From contig DAOUBA010000224.1 in the NCBI GenBank assembly GCA_034432855.1, positions 1 through 50,306 on the forward strand: a stretch of 50,306 bases of DNA, written 5' to 3'. A model generated the notes under the pieces. That model worked only from the letters and a program-made list of their open reading frames with translations, was not told where the DNA came from and did no database searches. This DNA is from DAOUBA01 sp034432855 (lineage in GTDB: Bacteria; Chloroflexota; Anaerolineae; B4-G1). The translations under genes and the position numbers were made by a program. Below, in pieces: positions 7,350 through 15,369 of this stretch (within the stretch, counting starts at the first letter, position 1; each line of letters opens with the position of its first letter).

Positions 7350-8710
7350 CGTCCATCACCCCTCGCCGACGCTCTGGTCGGTAGCGTGAACGAAAAGCGA
7401 CTGCCTTTGCTGCCTTCAGCACACGGGCTTTCGACCCAGATACGGCCCCCGTGAGCCTCGACGATCTTGCGGGCCGTGCTGAGGCCTAGACCGGCGCCGG
7501 GTACAAACTCCGATCGCTGCACCTGGGCGTAATCCTCAAAGACGTGCGGCAAATAGAAGGCGGGGATGCCCGGGCCTGCATCTATCACGTCTACTTGCAC
7601 CCCATCTGGGTGCTGATGCGCTGCCAGCGTCACCTCTGTGTGGCGCGACGAAAACTTGATAGCGTTGTCGAGCAGGTTGGTGACGACCTGTTGCAATCGG
7701 CGAGGCGCCGCATATACCAGTGGCAGTCGTGGCGGTAGTTCCACTTTGATCTCGATGCTTTTTTCCTCTGCTTTAGCCCGTACTTCTTCGAGTGATCGCT
7801 GCACGATGTCGCCCAGTGCCGTGGGCTCCATTTCGGCCAAGACGCGCTCCGGAGCCAGTTGCGCTACATCCACGAAATCGTCAATCAGCCGGATCAACTC
7901 CAGGGTGCGCTGATTGGCCCGTTCCATCCACCAGCGCTGTTTGGGATTGACCTCACCGACAAAGCCGTCGAGGATCGTCTGAAGGTAGTTGGCGACCGCC
8001 GCCAATGGCGTCTTGAGGTCGTGCGAGGCGAGCCCCAGGAAAAAGACGCGCATGCGATCCAACTCTGCCAGTTTCCGGTTGATCTCGTCCAGTTCGCGCT
8101 CTTTCGCCTGCGCCTGTTGCTCCCAGCGGCGGCGGCGCTCGGTGACGAGAGTCGTCGCCACTGCCGTCAGGACGACAAGCGCGGTGGCAAATCCCGCCAC
8201 CATGGTCGCCAGATATGGCCCCCGCCGATGGAGGTCGTCTGGCGCGAAACCTTCCAGGTGGACGTGGGGCAGCCAGCCCAGGAATTCCACCCCCACCAGC
8301 AGCGCGAACAGGCCGACTGCCAGCGCCGCTACTCCGTAGGCGGCCCGGCGGCTGAGCAGGATGCCGGCAAAGGCGACGGGAACGAAGTAGAACAGGAAGA
8401 GCGGCGTCTCGATCCCGCCGGCAAAGTGCAGCAGGGCGGTCAATGCGACGAGGTCGGCGATGATCTGGGCAAGGGTCAGGCGTCGGCTCCATCGCCCGCG
8501 TCGGCGCTGCCAGGCGCTGAAGACGATGTTGCAGAGGGCGACAGTTGCAACGATGCCCAGCACCGGTAACGACGACGCACCAATCTTCAAGTAGGCCACC
8601 GGCCATCCGCACGCTATCGCGCCGATGGCTGCCCAGCGTAAACGGGTGTAACGCCACAGCCAGTGCACCGCTTCCTGTTCTTCGACCGACAATTCGTGCT
8701 GACCGCTCAT
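7346..8710 (-). CDS. Membrane histidine kinase
   Basis: This 454-residue kinase has about six hydrophobic segments in residues 25-190, then a short coiled coil, a HisKA domain with H230 in LASHDLKTPL, and HATPase_c motifs NLLDNAIKFSS, DAGPGIP and GAGLGLSTARKI. There is no large extracytoplasmic loop, so the sensor is likely the membrane bundle itself. No convincing Shine-Dalgarno precedes the ATG at 8710. It overlaps the next kinase gene by four bases, showing that the two are made together. Confidence 0.9.
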   Translation of the reverse strand: MSGQHELSVEEQEAVHWLWRYTRLRWAAIGAIACGWPVAYLKIGASSLPVLGIVATVALCNIVFSAWQRRRGRWSRRLTLAQIIADLVALTALLHFAGGIETPLFLFYFVPVAFAGILLSRRAAYGVAALAVGLFALLVGVEFLGWLPHVHLEGFAPDDLHRRGPYLATMVAGFATALVVLTAVATTLVTERRRRWEQQAQAKERELDEINRKLAELDRMRVFFLGLASHDLKTPLAAVANYLQTILDGFVGEVNPKQRWWMERANQRTLELIRLIDDFVDVAQLAPERVLAEMEPTALGDIVQRSLEEVRAKAEEKSIEIKVELPPRLPLVYAAPRRLQQVVTNLLDNAIKFSSRHTEVTLAAHQHPDGVQVDVIDAGPGIPAFYLPHVFEDYAQVQRSEFVPGAGLGLSTARKIVEAHGGRIWVESPCAEGSKGSRFSFTLPTRASARGDGR

Positions 8711-8734
8711 CTGTGGGTTGTCTTGCTGCGGATA

Positions 8735-8750
8735 CCTCGCTTCGGCGAGG
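8735..8750. other. Stable UUCG-type hairpin between metV and the kinase genes
   Basis: CCTCGC and GCGAGG flank a TTCG tetraloop on the plus strand (CGAA loop on the transcribed minus strand). No U-run follows, so this is not a standard terminator. It could act in RNA processing or stability between metV copy 2 and the kinases. Confidence 0.45.
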
Positions 8751-8786
8751 AGGCCGCACGTCCCACCATCTGGACCGCAGGGTAGT

Positions 8787-9476
8787 TCAGGTCTCTTGGT
8801 GTGCTTCGACCAGCCGCAGGTCCTCGCGCACGATCTTGCGCGGGCCGCCGTCGCGGCTCTTCGACCAGTTCTTGGGCGGCTGAATCTCCAGCAACGCCTC
8901 TGTCCGCCCTAGCGCCGTGGCGCGGTCCCAGATCAACTGCCAGGCGCAGGGACTTGTGCGATCCACCTCGCATACCCCGTTCTGCGATCCGCCGCAGGGG
9001 CCGTTGAGCAACTGCTTGGAGCAGCGGGCGATGGGACAGATGCCCAGCGTGATGCCCAGGATGCAGTCCCCGCAGGCCTGGCAGCGTTCCTCCCATACCC
9101 CCTGTTCCTCCGGCAACCCCAGGAAAGTCGTGTTGAGGCCGGGCAGGGTGATGGCTTCGGGAAACCGCTCGTTCATCGCCTGCACGCCGATACCGCAGGC
9201 CAGGCTGAGGATCACATCATATTCGCCCAGCCGCTCTTTGAGCGGGTCAATGTACTCCCACTCGCACTGACGCTGCACGGTGACCTCGTCCACCTCCATT
9301 GGGTGGCCGTCGAGTTTGCTCTTCATGCGCAGGGCCGAGGCCAGAATGCCAACTTCTTTCTCGCCGCCGGCGAAGCAGACGGTGACGCAGGTGCCGCAAC
9401 CGACGACGAGCACGCGCCTGGCGTTGCCCAGTAGGGCGATGATTTCTTCGAGGGGTTTCTGTTCGGCGACGATCAT
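8787..9476 (-). CDS. metV: MetV, copy 2
   Basis: This 229-residue MetV-family protein has VGCGTCVTVCFAGGEKE, SLACGIGVQAM, WEERCQACGDCILGITLGIC, LNGPCGGSQNGVCEVD and CAW. It is the nearest metV to metF copy 2 but separated from it by the two kinases. The ATG has GGAGG upstream. Compared with copy 1 it has an insertion of about ten residues in the middle (around EVDEVTVQRQCEWEY). It follows the selenocysteine-type mvhD in transcription order, so it may belong to the same complex. Confidence 0.92.
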   Translation of the reverse strand: MIVAEQKPLEEIIALLGNARRVLVVGCGTCVTVCFAGGEKEVGILASALRMKSKLDGHPMEVDEVTVQRQCEWEYIDPLKERLGEYDVILSLACGIGVQAMNERFPEAITLPGLNTTFLGLPEEQGVWEERCQACGDCILGITLGICPIARCSKQLLNGPCGGSQNGVCEVDRTSPCAWQLIWDRATALGRTEALLEIQPPKNWSKSRDGGPRKIVREDLRLVEAHQET

Positions 9477-9504
9477 GATAACCTCCGTATTGCGTGGGTG
9501 GGTT

Positions 9505-9545
9505 GTTGGTGATTGGGTATTGGGTATTGGGTATCAGGTGTTGGT
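9505..9545. repeat. GATTGGGTATT-type repeat at the mvhD 3' end
   Basis: Units of ggtgattgggtattgggtattgggtatcaggt occupy the gap between mvhD and metV copy 2. The final codons and stop of mvhD lie inside this block. Confidence 0.65.
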
Positions 9546-9965
9546 CATTCGGGTCTTTAGCGGGTTGGGGCCCAGTGTGCGTATCTTTTCTGTCATCTCT
9601 TGGGCTTTTTCGGCGAATTGGGTGCCCATGGCCGAGGAAAGGTTGACCATCGCCACGCGTTCCCCGCCTAATCCGATCCGGTCGAGGAGTTGGGCGATAT
9701 ATTGGACTCTGCGTTTGGCGTTGAGATTACCTTCCAGGTAATGACAATCGCCTTCCAGTCAACCGGCCACCATCACGCCGTCGGCGCCGTGCTCGAAGGC
9801 GTGGAGCACCTCGGTGACCTCCACCCGCCCGGTGCAGGGCACCTCGACGATACGCACGCCGGGCGGGTACTGGATACGCAGGCCGCCTGCCAGGTCTGCC
9901 GCAGCGTAGGCACAGTGGCGGCAACAGAAGGCGAGGATGGTGGGTTCAAAGGTTGTTTCAGTCAT
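9534..9965 (-). CDS. mvhD: MvhD-like hydrogenase iron-sulfur subunit with in-frame UGA (probable selenoprotein)
   Basis: The 143-codon frame starts at an ATG (AGGAAAG upstream) and ends with TGA at 9534-9536. Codon 69 is TGA (9759-9761). Reading it as selenocysteine gives GVMVAGULEGDCHYLEGN, exactly where the two other MvhD proteins in this window have GVCVVGCPIGNCHH and GVLIGGCHPGDCHY. Both flanks are clearly MvhD: C14/C15/C18 and PCTG before, RRVQYIAQLLDRIGLGGER and MGTQFAEKAQEMTEKI after. A hairpin follows the UGA at the distance usual for bacterial SECIS elements. MvhD proteins pass electrons through a [2Fe-2S] cluster between HdrA and a partner enzyme; selenocysteine is known in the methanogen homologue VhuD. 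It lies 19 bases after the HdrA fusion gene. Confidence 0.88.
9726..9742 (-). promoter_or_regulatory. Candidate bacterial SECIS element
   Basis: On the minus strand AUUACC pairs perfectly with GGUAAU around a UGGAA loop (or seven pairs with a GGA loop). The loop begins 22 bases after the UGA and has G near its start. These are the usual features of bacterial SECIS hairpins. The pairing also falls inside codons that are conserved in sequence among MvhD proteins, so its significance needs a covariance test. Confidence 0.7.
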
Positions 9966-9984
9966 TGGCTCTTTCCTCATAACA

Positions 9985-12900
9985 TCACGATAGCGATCCA
10001 ATCCGCGAAACGCAGTTCCCGACCAATTGTGGCTCCAACAACGCCGTGATGCTCGCCTCCACCTGCACGTCGCGGTAGCGCAGCAGTTGGATGGCCTTGG
10101 CGGGACACTCGGCCACGCAGATGCCGCAGCCGTGGCACTGCGCCGGCTCGATGTACGCCGCGCCGATGATGCCGCCCACGCCGCTGAAATCGGCGCGCAC
10201 CTGCGGCACGTCATACGGGCAGATACGCACACAGGTCAGGCAGCCGACGCACTTGTCCGCGTCTACCTGCGCCACCACGCCGCCGACCTCGAGCACGTCC
10301 TTGCTCAGGATGGTCAGCGCGCGGGCGGCGGCGGCCTGCGCCTGGGCAATCGTCTCGTCGAGGAACTTGGGATAGTGGGCCATGCCGGCCATAAAGATGC
10401 CGTCGCTGGCGAAATCCACCGGACGCAGTTTGACGTGCGCCTCCAGGAAAAAGCCGTCGAGGTCTTGCGAGACCTTGAGCCGCGTCGCCAGGTCCTCCGC
10501 CCCCTCCGGCGGCACCACCGGCATACTGAGCACGAGCAGGTCGGGGTGGAGTTCCAGTTCTTCGCCCAGCGATGGCTCCCACACCCTGACGGTCAAGGGA
10601 TTGGTGATTAGTGATTGGTAATTGGGGTTTCCTGATCCCTGATCCCTAATCCCTAATTCCTGATCCCTAATCCCTAATCCCTCGACTATGGGCTTGCGGT
10701 CGGGGTCATAGCGCACGAACATCACCCCTTGCCGCCGCGCCTCCTGATACAGCCGCTCCTTGAAGCCGAAAGCGCGCACGTCGCGGTACAGGATGGTGAT
10801 GCGCGCATCGGGGTTGATCTGCTTGAGCGCGAGCGCGTGCTTGATGGCGCTGGTGCAGCAAATACGTGAGCAATATCGCTCTGCAGGGCCTATACACTGA
10901 ACCATTACTACCGAATCGGGGATTGGGGATTGGGGATTGGGGATTAGGGACTCGAATTCCTGCTGCGTGATGATGCGCGGATCGCTGCCGTAGCCATAGT
11001 CCGGCCCGCGATACTCGGCCCCGCCAGTGGCGACGATGGTCGCGCCATGTCGCACTTCGATTTCGCCGTCGGGCGTGCGCAGCCACGAGGTAAAACTGCC
11101 GACAAAGCCACTACTTTCGAGAAACTCGCTCTGCAGATGCACCGTGATCCGCGGATGCCGCTCGACCCGTTCGATCAGCCCTTGCAAGAAAGGTTGAGTA
11201 TCATGCCAGACCAGGTTGGTGTTTGGTAGATTGGTAGATTGGTAGTTGGTAGATTGGTTACCATCTACCAATTTACCAGTTTCCCAATTTACCAGTGTGC
11301 GGATGTTCCACAGGTTGCCTCCAAGTCGCTCCGCCCGCTCCACCAGGTGTACAGGGATGCCCTGATCGGCAAGCGTCAGTGCGGCGGTCATTCCCGCCGG
11401 GCCTCCGCCGAGGACGAGCACCATCTTCTCTACTTTCACCGGCGTCTTGTAGAGCGGCTCCAGTGTCAGCGCTCGTGCGACCGCAGCACGCACCAAATCC
11501 CTGGCCTTCTCCGTCGCCGCCCCGTGATTGTCCGAGTGCACCCAGGAGCATTGGTTGCGGATGTTGGCCATGTGGAACATGCCGGGGTTCAGGCCCGCCT
11601 GGCGGATGCAGTCCTGGAACAGCGGCTCGTGGGTGAGCGGCGTGCACGAGGCGACTATGACCCGGTTGAGGCCGAGTTCCTGCACCTTTTCCGCGATGCG
11701 CCTGATCGAGTCCTGGGAGCAGGTGTAGAGGTTGTGCTCGGCGTGCGCCACGCCTGGCAGACTGGCTGCATACTCGGCCACTCCGGGCACGTCGAGAAAG
11801 CCGCCGATGTTGGAGCCGCAATGGCAGACGAATACGCCCACGCGCGGCTCTTCGGCGGACGTGTCGCGCTCCGGAGGGTAGACCACCTCCTCGGTGCACG
11901 TCCAGCGGGCCGGGGCGAGAATCGCTCCCGCGACTGCTGCTGCGCCCGTGGCTTCGACCACCGATTCGGGGATGTCCTTTGGCTCGCGGAACGGCCCCAC
12001 GGCCAGGATGCCCGACCTGCTCGTCTGGAGCGGCGCAAAGGGCTGTGTACGACAAAAGCCGTGCTCGTCCACGTCCACATTCAACCGTCGCGCCAGTTCG
12101 CGCACGCTTTCGGGCACCTCCATGCCCACGGAGAGCACGACCATATCGAATTCTTCTTCGGTGATTAGGGATTGGGGATTGGGGATGGGAGAATCCTCCT
12201 CCCTAATCACTAATCCCTGATCCCTAATCACTTTTTCGGCAACGTACCGCAAAACGAGATTGTGTGTCTTGGGGTTTTCCCGCACAAACGAGACCCGCGA
12301 GCGCACGTAGCGGATGCCGTACCGTTCCTCCGCCCGGCGATAGTACTCGTAATAGCCCTTGCTGAAGGCGCGCATGTCCATCATAAAGATGGTCACCTGT
12401 GTATCGCGTTCGTGCTCGATGGCCATGATGGCTTCTTTGGTGGCGTACATGCAGCACACGGCGGAGCAATAGTCGTGCTCGGCGTCGCGTGAGCCGATAC
12501 ATTGCAGGAAGGCGATCTTTTTCGGACGCTCGCCGTCCGAGGGCCGCCGCACGTGGCCGAAGGTGGGCCCGGAGGCGGAAAGCAGCCGCTCGAATTGCAG
12601 CGCCGTGACGACGTTGGGGAAGCGCCCCCAGCCATACTCGGCAGCGCGTTCGGCGTGAAAGACCTCGTAGCCAGGAGCCAGGATGATGGCGCCGACCTGG
12701 ATGTCTTGCACGCGCTCGACCATGTCGTGGTCCACGGCGCCTGCCTTGCACTCGTACCAGCAACTCAGGCACTCGGAGCAGATGCCGCATGCCAGGCAGC
12801 GGGCCGCTTCGGCTTGGGCCAGTTCGTCGGTGTAACCGGTCTCGACCTCGGCAAAGGTGGCGACACGCTCCTCGACCGGCAATTCGGGCATCGGGACGCG

Positions 12901-14697
12901 CGGCGTGACCTTGACCTCGCCGCGCTCGATGTGCTCCTGGATTTCGGCGCGGCTCAGGTCAACTACCGGGAGTTCCGGTTTCAACTTGGGCTCCAGTTCC
13001 TCGCCGCGCAGGTAGCGGTGGATGGATTCGGCGGCGCGGTGGCCGGCGGCGACCGCCTCGATGACGAAGGCGGTGCCGGTGGTGGCATCGCCGGCGGCAA
13101 AGACGCCAGGCCGCGTGGCGGCATAGGTGTTGGGGTTGACGGCGATGGTCTGCTGGCGGGTGATGCCGACGCCGGCGCTTTCTGGGATGAAGGCAAGGCC
13201 CGCGCGTTGCCCGATCGAAAAGATGACCGCGTCGCAGGAGATCACGTGCTCCGACCCCGGCTCGGTCTCCAGCGTCAGCCGTCCGGTCTCGTCGAACTGC
13301 ATGAAGGTGACGTTGAGACATTCCACCCCGGCGACCCGACCATTGCCATCCGAGAGAATCCGTTTGAACGAACGCGCCGGATGGATGTGTACGCCTTCGG
13401 CCTCCGCCGCCTCGATCTCCCAGCGATGGGCGGGCATCTTTTCGTAACTCTCCAGGCAGGCCATGTGGACCTCTGCCGCGCCCAGACGCACCGCCGTGCG
13501 CGCTACGTCTATGGCTACGTTGCCGCCGCCTAGTACCATCACCCGCTTGCCGGCGATGTCCGGTGGATTGCCCAACCGCACGTCGCGCAGAAAGACGGTG
13601 TTGACCAGCACGCCATCGAGATCGGCGCCTTCGATGGGCAGTTTGCGCCCTTCGTGCGCGCCGACGGCGATGAGCACGGCGTTGAACCCTTCGGCGAACA
13701 CGTCATCGAGGTTGTTCACCGTCGTGTTCAGGCGCAGTTCCACACCCAGGTCTATGATGTCCTGCACCTCGCGATCCACGATCCAGGAAGGGAGGCGGTA
13801 TTCCGGCACACCGACGCGCAGCATGCCACCGGCGACGGGCAACGCCTCGAAGACCGTGACGGCGTAGCCCAGTTTGCACAGGTCCTGCGCGGCGGTGAGG
13901 CCACACGGCCCTGCGCCGACAACGGCGACGCGCTCGGAGTAGCGGCGTTCTGCCGGCTGAGGTGGGATGCGCGGTTGGGCATAGACCTTGTCGGTGACGA
14001 AGCGCTTGAGCGCGTGGATGTTGATCGGGTCGTCGAGTTTACCGCGATTGCAGGCGTCCTCGCAGCGGTGGTTGCAGATGCGCCCGCAGATGCCGGGGAA
14101 AGGGTTGTCCTCCTTGATGACGCGCAGCGCGTCCTCGTAGCGCCCCTCGCGGATGAGCGCGATGTAGCCCTGGGCGCGCTGTCCGGCGGGGCAGGCGTTA
14201 CGGCAGGGGGAAATGCCGCGCTTTTCGATGGCGTAGGCGTTGGGCACGGCCTGCGGGTAGAGTTTATAGGCCGCGTGCTGTGTGGCCATGTTCTCGTCGA
14301 AGCGCCCGGGGATGATGACCGGGCATACCTGACCGCAGTCGCCGCAGCCGGTGCACTTGGTCAGATCAACGTAGCGCGGGCGGGTGCGCACGCGCACGGT
14401 GAAATGGCCCGCCTCACCTGTCGCGCCGAGCACCTCGCTATCCACGAGCAACTCGATGTTGCGATGGCGGCCCACGTCCACCAGTTTGGGGCTGATGGTG
14501 CACATCGCGCAATCGTTGGTGGGAAAGGTCTTGTCCAGTTGCGCCATGTGGCCGCCGATGGCGGATTTCGTCTCGACCAGGTAAACCTTGTAGCCGGCCT
14601 CGGCCAGGTCGAGCGACGCCTGCATGCCGGCGATCCCGCCGCCGACGACGAGGACGGCGCCGGTCACCTTGTTTTCGCCTGGAAACGCATTGGGCAT
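9985..14697 (-). CDS. hdrA: HdrA1-GltD-HdrA2 fusion, copy 1 (1570 residues)
   Basis: The first HdrA unit has an FAD site (VVGGGIAGMQ, residues 17-26), C63/C66 and a ferredoxin motif C115-C118-C121-C125. A glutamate-synthase small-subunit-like module is inserted at about 160-600, with a Fe-S region CRNACP...CGRICNHRCEDAC, a dinucleotide fold at 257 and a second one at VMVLGGGNVAIDVA. HdrA1 then resumes (CLACGICSECLSC; QCIGSRD...YCSAVCC). HdrA2 begins near residue 950 with VGVFVCHCG and ends with two 4Fe-4S motifs CVGCLTCVRICP and CHGCGICVAECP. Several flavins, many clusters and a probable NAD(P)H site suggest electron bifurcation. The start has GGAG nine bases upstream. Four repeat blocks are inserted in frame. 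Confidence 0.92.
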   Translation of the reverse strand: MPNAFPGENKVTGAVLVVGGGIAGMQASLDLAEAGYKVYLVETKSAIGGHMAQLDKTFPTNDCAMCTISPKLVDVGRHRNIELLVDSEVLGATGEAGHFTVRVRTRPRYVDLTKCTGCGDCGQVCPVIIPGRFDENMATQHAAYKLYPQAVPNAYAIEKRGISPCRNACPAGQRAQGYIALIREGRYEDALRVIKEDNPFPGICGRICNHRCEDACNRGKLDDPINIHALKRFVTDKVYAQPRIPPQPAERRYSERVAVVGAGPCGLTAAQDLCKLGYAVTVFEALPVAGGMLRVGVPEYRLPSWIVDREVQDIIDLGVELRLNTTVNNLDDVFAEGFNAVLIAVGAHEGRKLPIEGADLDGVLVNTVFLRDVRLGNPPDIAGKRVMVLGGGNVAIDVARTAVRLGAAEVHMACLESYEKMPAHRWEIEAAEAEGVHIHPARSFKRILSDGNGRVAGVECLNVTFMQFDETGRLTLETEPGSEHVISCDAVIFSIGQRAGLAFIPESAGVGITRQQTIAVNPNTYAATRPGVFAAGDATTGTAFVIEAVAAGHRAAESIHRYLRGEELEPKLKPELPVVDLSRAEIQEHIERGEVKVTPRVPMPELPVEERVATFAEVETGYTDELAQAEAARCLACGICSECLSCWYECKAGAVDHDMVERVQDIQVGAIILAPGYEVFHAERAAEYGWGRFPNVVTALQFERLLSASGPTFGHVRRPSDGERPKKIAFLQCIGSRDAEHDYCSAVCCMYATKEAIMAIEHERDTQVTIFMMDMRAFSKGYYEYYRRAEERYGIRYVRSRVSFVRENPKTHNLVLRYVAEKVIRDQGLVIREEDSPIPNPQSLITEEEFDMVVLSVGMEVPESVRELARRLNVDVDEHGFCRTQPFAPLQTSRSGILAVGPFREPKDIPESVVEATGAAAVAGAILAPARWTCTEEVVYPPERDTSAEEPRVGVFVCHCGSNIGGFLDVPGVAEYAASLPGVAHAEHNLYTCSQDSIRRIAEKVQELGLNRVIVASCTPLTHEPLFQDCIRQAGLNPGMFHMANIRNQCSWVHSDNHGAATEKARDLVRAAVARALTLEPLYKTPVKVEKMVLVLGGGPAGMTAALTLADQGIPVHLVERAERLGGNLWNIRTLVNWETGKLVDGNQSTNYQSTNLPNTNLVWHDTQPFLQGLIERVERHPRITVHLQSEFLESSGFVGSFTSWLRTPDGEIEVRHGATIVATGGAEYRGPDYGYGSDPRIITQQEFESLIPNPQSPIPDSVVMVQCIGPAERYCSRICCTSAIKHALALKQINPDARITILYRDVRAFGFKERLYQEARRQGVMFVRYDPDRKPIVEGLGIRDQELGIRDQGSGNPNYQSLITNPLTVRVWEPSLGEELELHPDLLVLSMPVVPPEGAEDLATRLKVSQDLDGFFLEAHVKLRPVDFASDGIFMAGMAHYPKFLDETIAQAQAAAARALTILSKDVLEVGGVVAQVDADKCVGCLTCVRICPYDVPQVRADFSGVGGIIGAAYIEPAQCHGCGICVAECPAKAIQLLRYRDVQVEASITALLEPQLVGNCVSRIGSLS
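10597..10683. repeat. GATTAGGGATT-type inverted repeat inside hdrA fusion copy 1
   Basis: GATTGGTGATTAGTGATT units face CCCTAATCCCTGATC units. The block is read through in frame as GLGIRDQELGIRDQGSG and NPNYQSLITN, just before LTVRVWEPSLGEE. The other HdrA fusion has a similar block at the same site (35241-35303) and the frameshifted HdrA has a short one (17695-17720). Confidence 0.85.
10916..10951. repeat. GGGGATT tandem inside hdrA fusion copy 1
   Basis: Four to five copies of the heptamer GGGGATT are read in frame as SLIPNPQSPIPDS, between FE and VVMVQCIG. Fusion copy 2 has a longer block at the equivalent site (35570-35640). Confidence 0.85.
11214..11295. repeat. TTGGTAGATTGGTAG-type inverted repeat inside hdrA fusion copy 1
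   Basis: TTGGTAGA/TTGGTAGT units face CTACCAATTTACCAG units. The insert is read as GKLVDGNQSTNYQSTNLPN in the HdrA2 flavin domain. Fusion copy 2 has a shorter block of the same family at the same place (35901-35939). Confidence 0.85.
12160..12231. repeat. GATTAGGGATT-type inverted repeat inside hdrA fusion copy 1
   Basis: The block is read in frame as VIRDQGLVIREEDSPIPNP and QSLI between VLRYVAEK and TEEEFDMVV. The same site carries a block in fusion copy 2 (36811-36904) and in the frameshifted HdrA (19159-19216). Confidence 0.85.
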
Positions 14698-14764
14698 TGT
14701 TGAGAACTCCGTCTTCTCAGGAATGAATAACGGACAAGAGGGTACAAGAGCTGCGAAACGGGTG

Positions 14765-14842
14765 CCTGCCCTTTCGCGCCTTTCGCGTCTTTCGTGTCTT
14801 TCGTGCGTTTCGCTCTATTTCGCGTGTTTCGTGTTCATTCCG
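14765..14842. repeat. TTTCGCGTCTTTCGTG-type tandem repeat
   Basis: About eight degenerate octamers of the type CTTTCG(C/T)G fill the space between the HdrA fusion and the zinc-ribbon gene and run to the 3' end of the latter. A second block of this family is at 42584-42672. Confidence 0.75.
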
Positions 14843-15329
14843 TGTTCTCGTACCCCAGTATTTCCCGCATGAACGGCGATTCGGCGACGGCGCAGGGGGC
14901 GCACACGTATCCGTCCTTATCGTACATGTACCCATCTTCGCCCAGCCGGATCACCGCGCCGCACCTGGTGCAGTGCGTAGGTTCATACTCGGGCGGGTTT
15001 TCCAGTTTCTCGAAATTGTACTCGTTGGTGCCATACCAGACGTACATCTCGGTCGGGAAACTGTCTCGACACTCCTGGCAATCCTGCCATCGCCCCGCAT
15101 GTCCTTCGTTGTAATGATACGAACAGAGCGTGTAGTGGCGGTGGTTCCTGTGACAACTGTTGCGGGCGTAGGAAAACAGCACGTACTTGTCCTCGTCGTC
15201 GCAGATCCAGTTGTCACAGCATTCGGTCTTGGTCAATTTCCCGGTCTTGCCGCACAGGCCGCAGCGTGGCTTGTCGTCAGAGCGGGTCCGGCGGCGCTTT
15301 GCTTCGGTCTTACGTTTCGAGGTTGCCAT
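14835..15329 (-). CDS. Cysteine-rich zinc-ribbon protein of unknown function
   Basis: This 164-residue protein has a basic N-terminus (KRKTEAKRRRTRSDDK) followed by many Cys/His pairs: CGLCGK, ECCDNWIC, C-H-R-N-H-RH-YTLCSYH, CQEC, HCTRCG and CAPC. It probably folds around several zinc ions. A basic tail plus zinc ribbons could bind nucleic acid, but I do not recognise the family. The ATG has GGAGGA upstream. Its 3' end enters the CTTTCGTG repeat block. Confidence 0.7.
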   Translation of the reverse strand: MATSKRKTEAKRRRTRSDDKPRCGLCGKTGKLTKTECCDNWICDDEDKYVLFSYARNSCHRNHRHYTLCSYHYNEGHAGRWQDCQECRDSFPTEMYVWYGTNEYNFEKLENPPEYEPTHCTRCGAVIRLGEDGYMYDKDGYVCAPCAVAESPFMREILGYENTE

Positions 15330-15369
15330 ATCTTCCTCCTGTCTATTCCACTTTTGTTGCTCACACCGG

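Noticed and set aside
9759..9761. TGA as a true stop giving a 68-residue truncated MvhD
   Set aside because: The downstream frame is open for 74 codons with conserved MvhD sequence, and the position equals a conserved Cys. Selenocysteine explains it better, though a sequencing error cannot be excluded.
12160..12231. Repeat blocks as CRISPR arrays
   Set aside because: Units are 7-12 bases, contiguous, degenerate and often facing inverted copies; there are no spacers of constant length and no cas genes.
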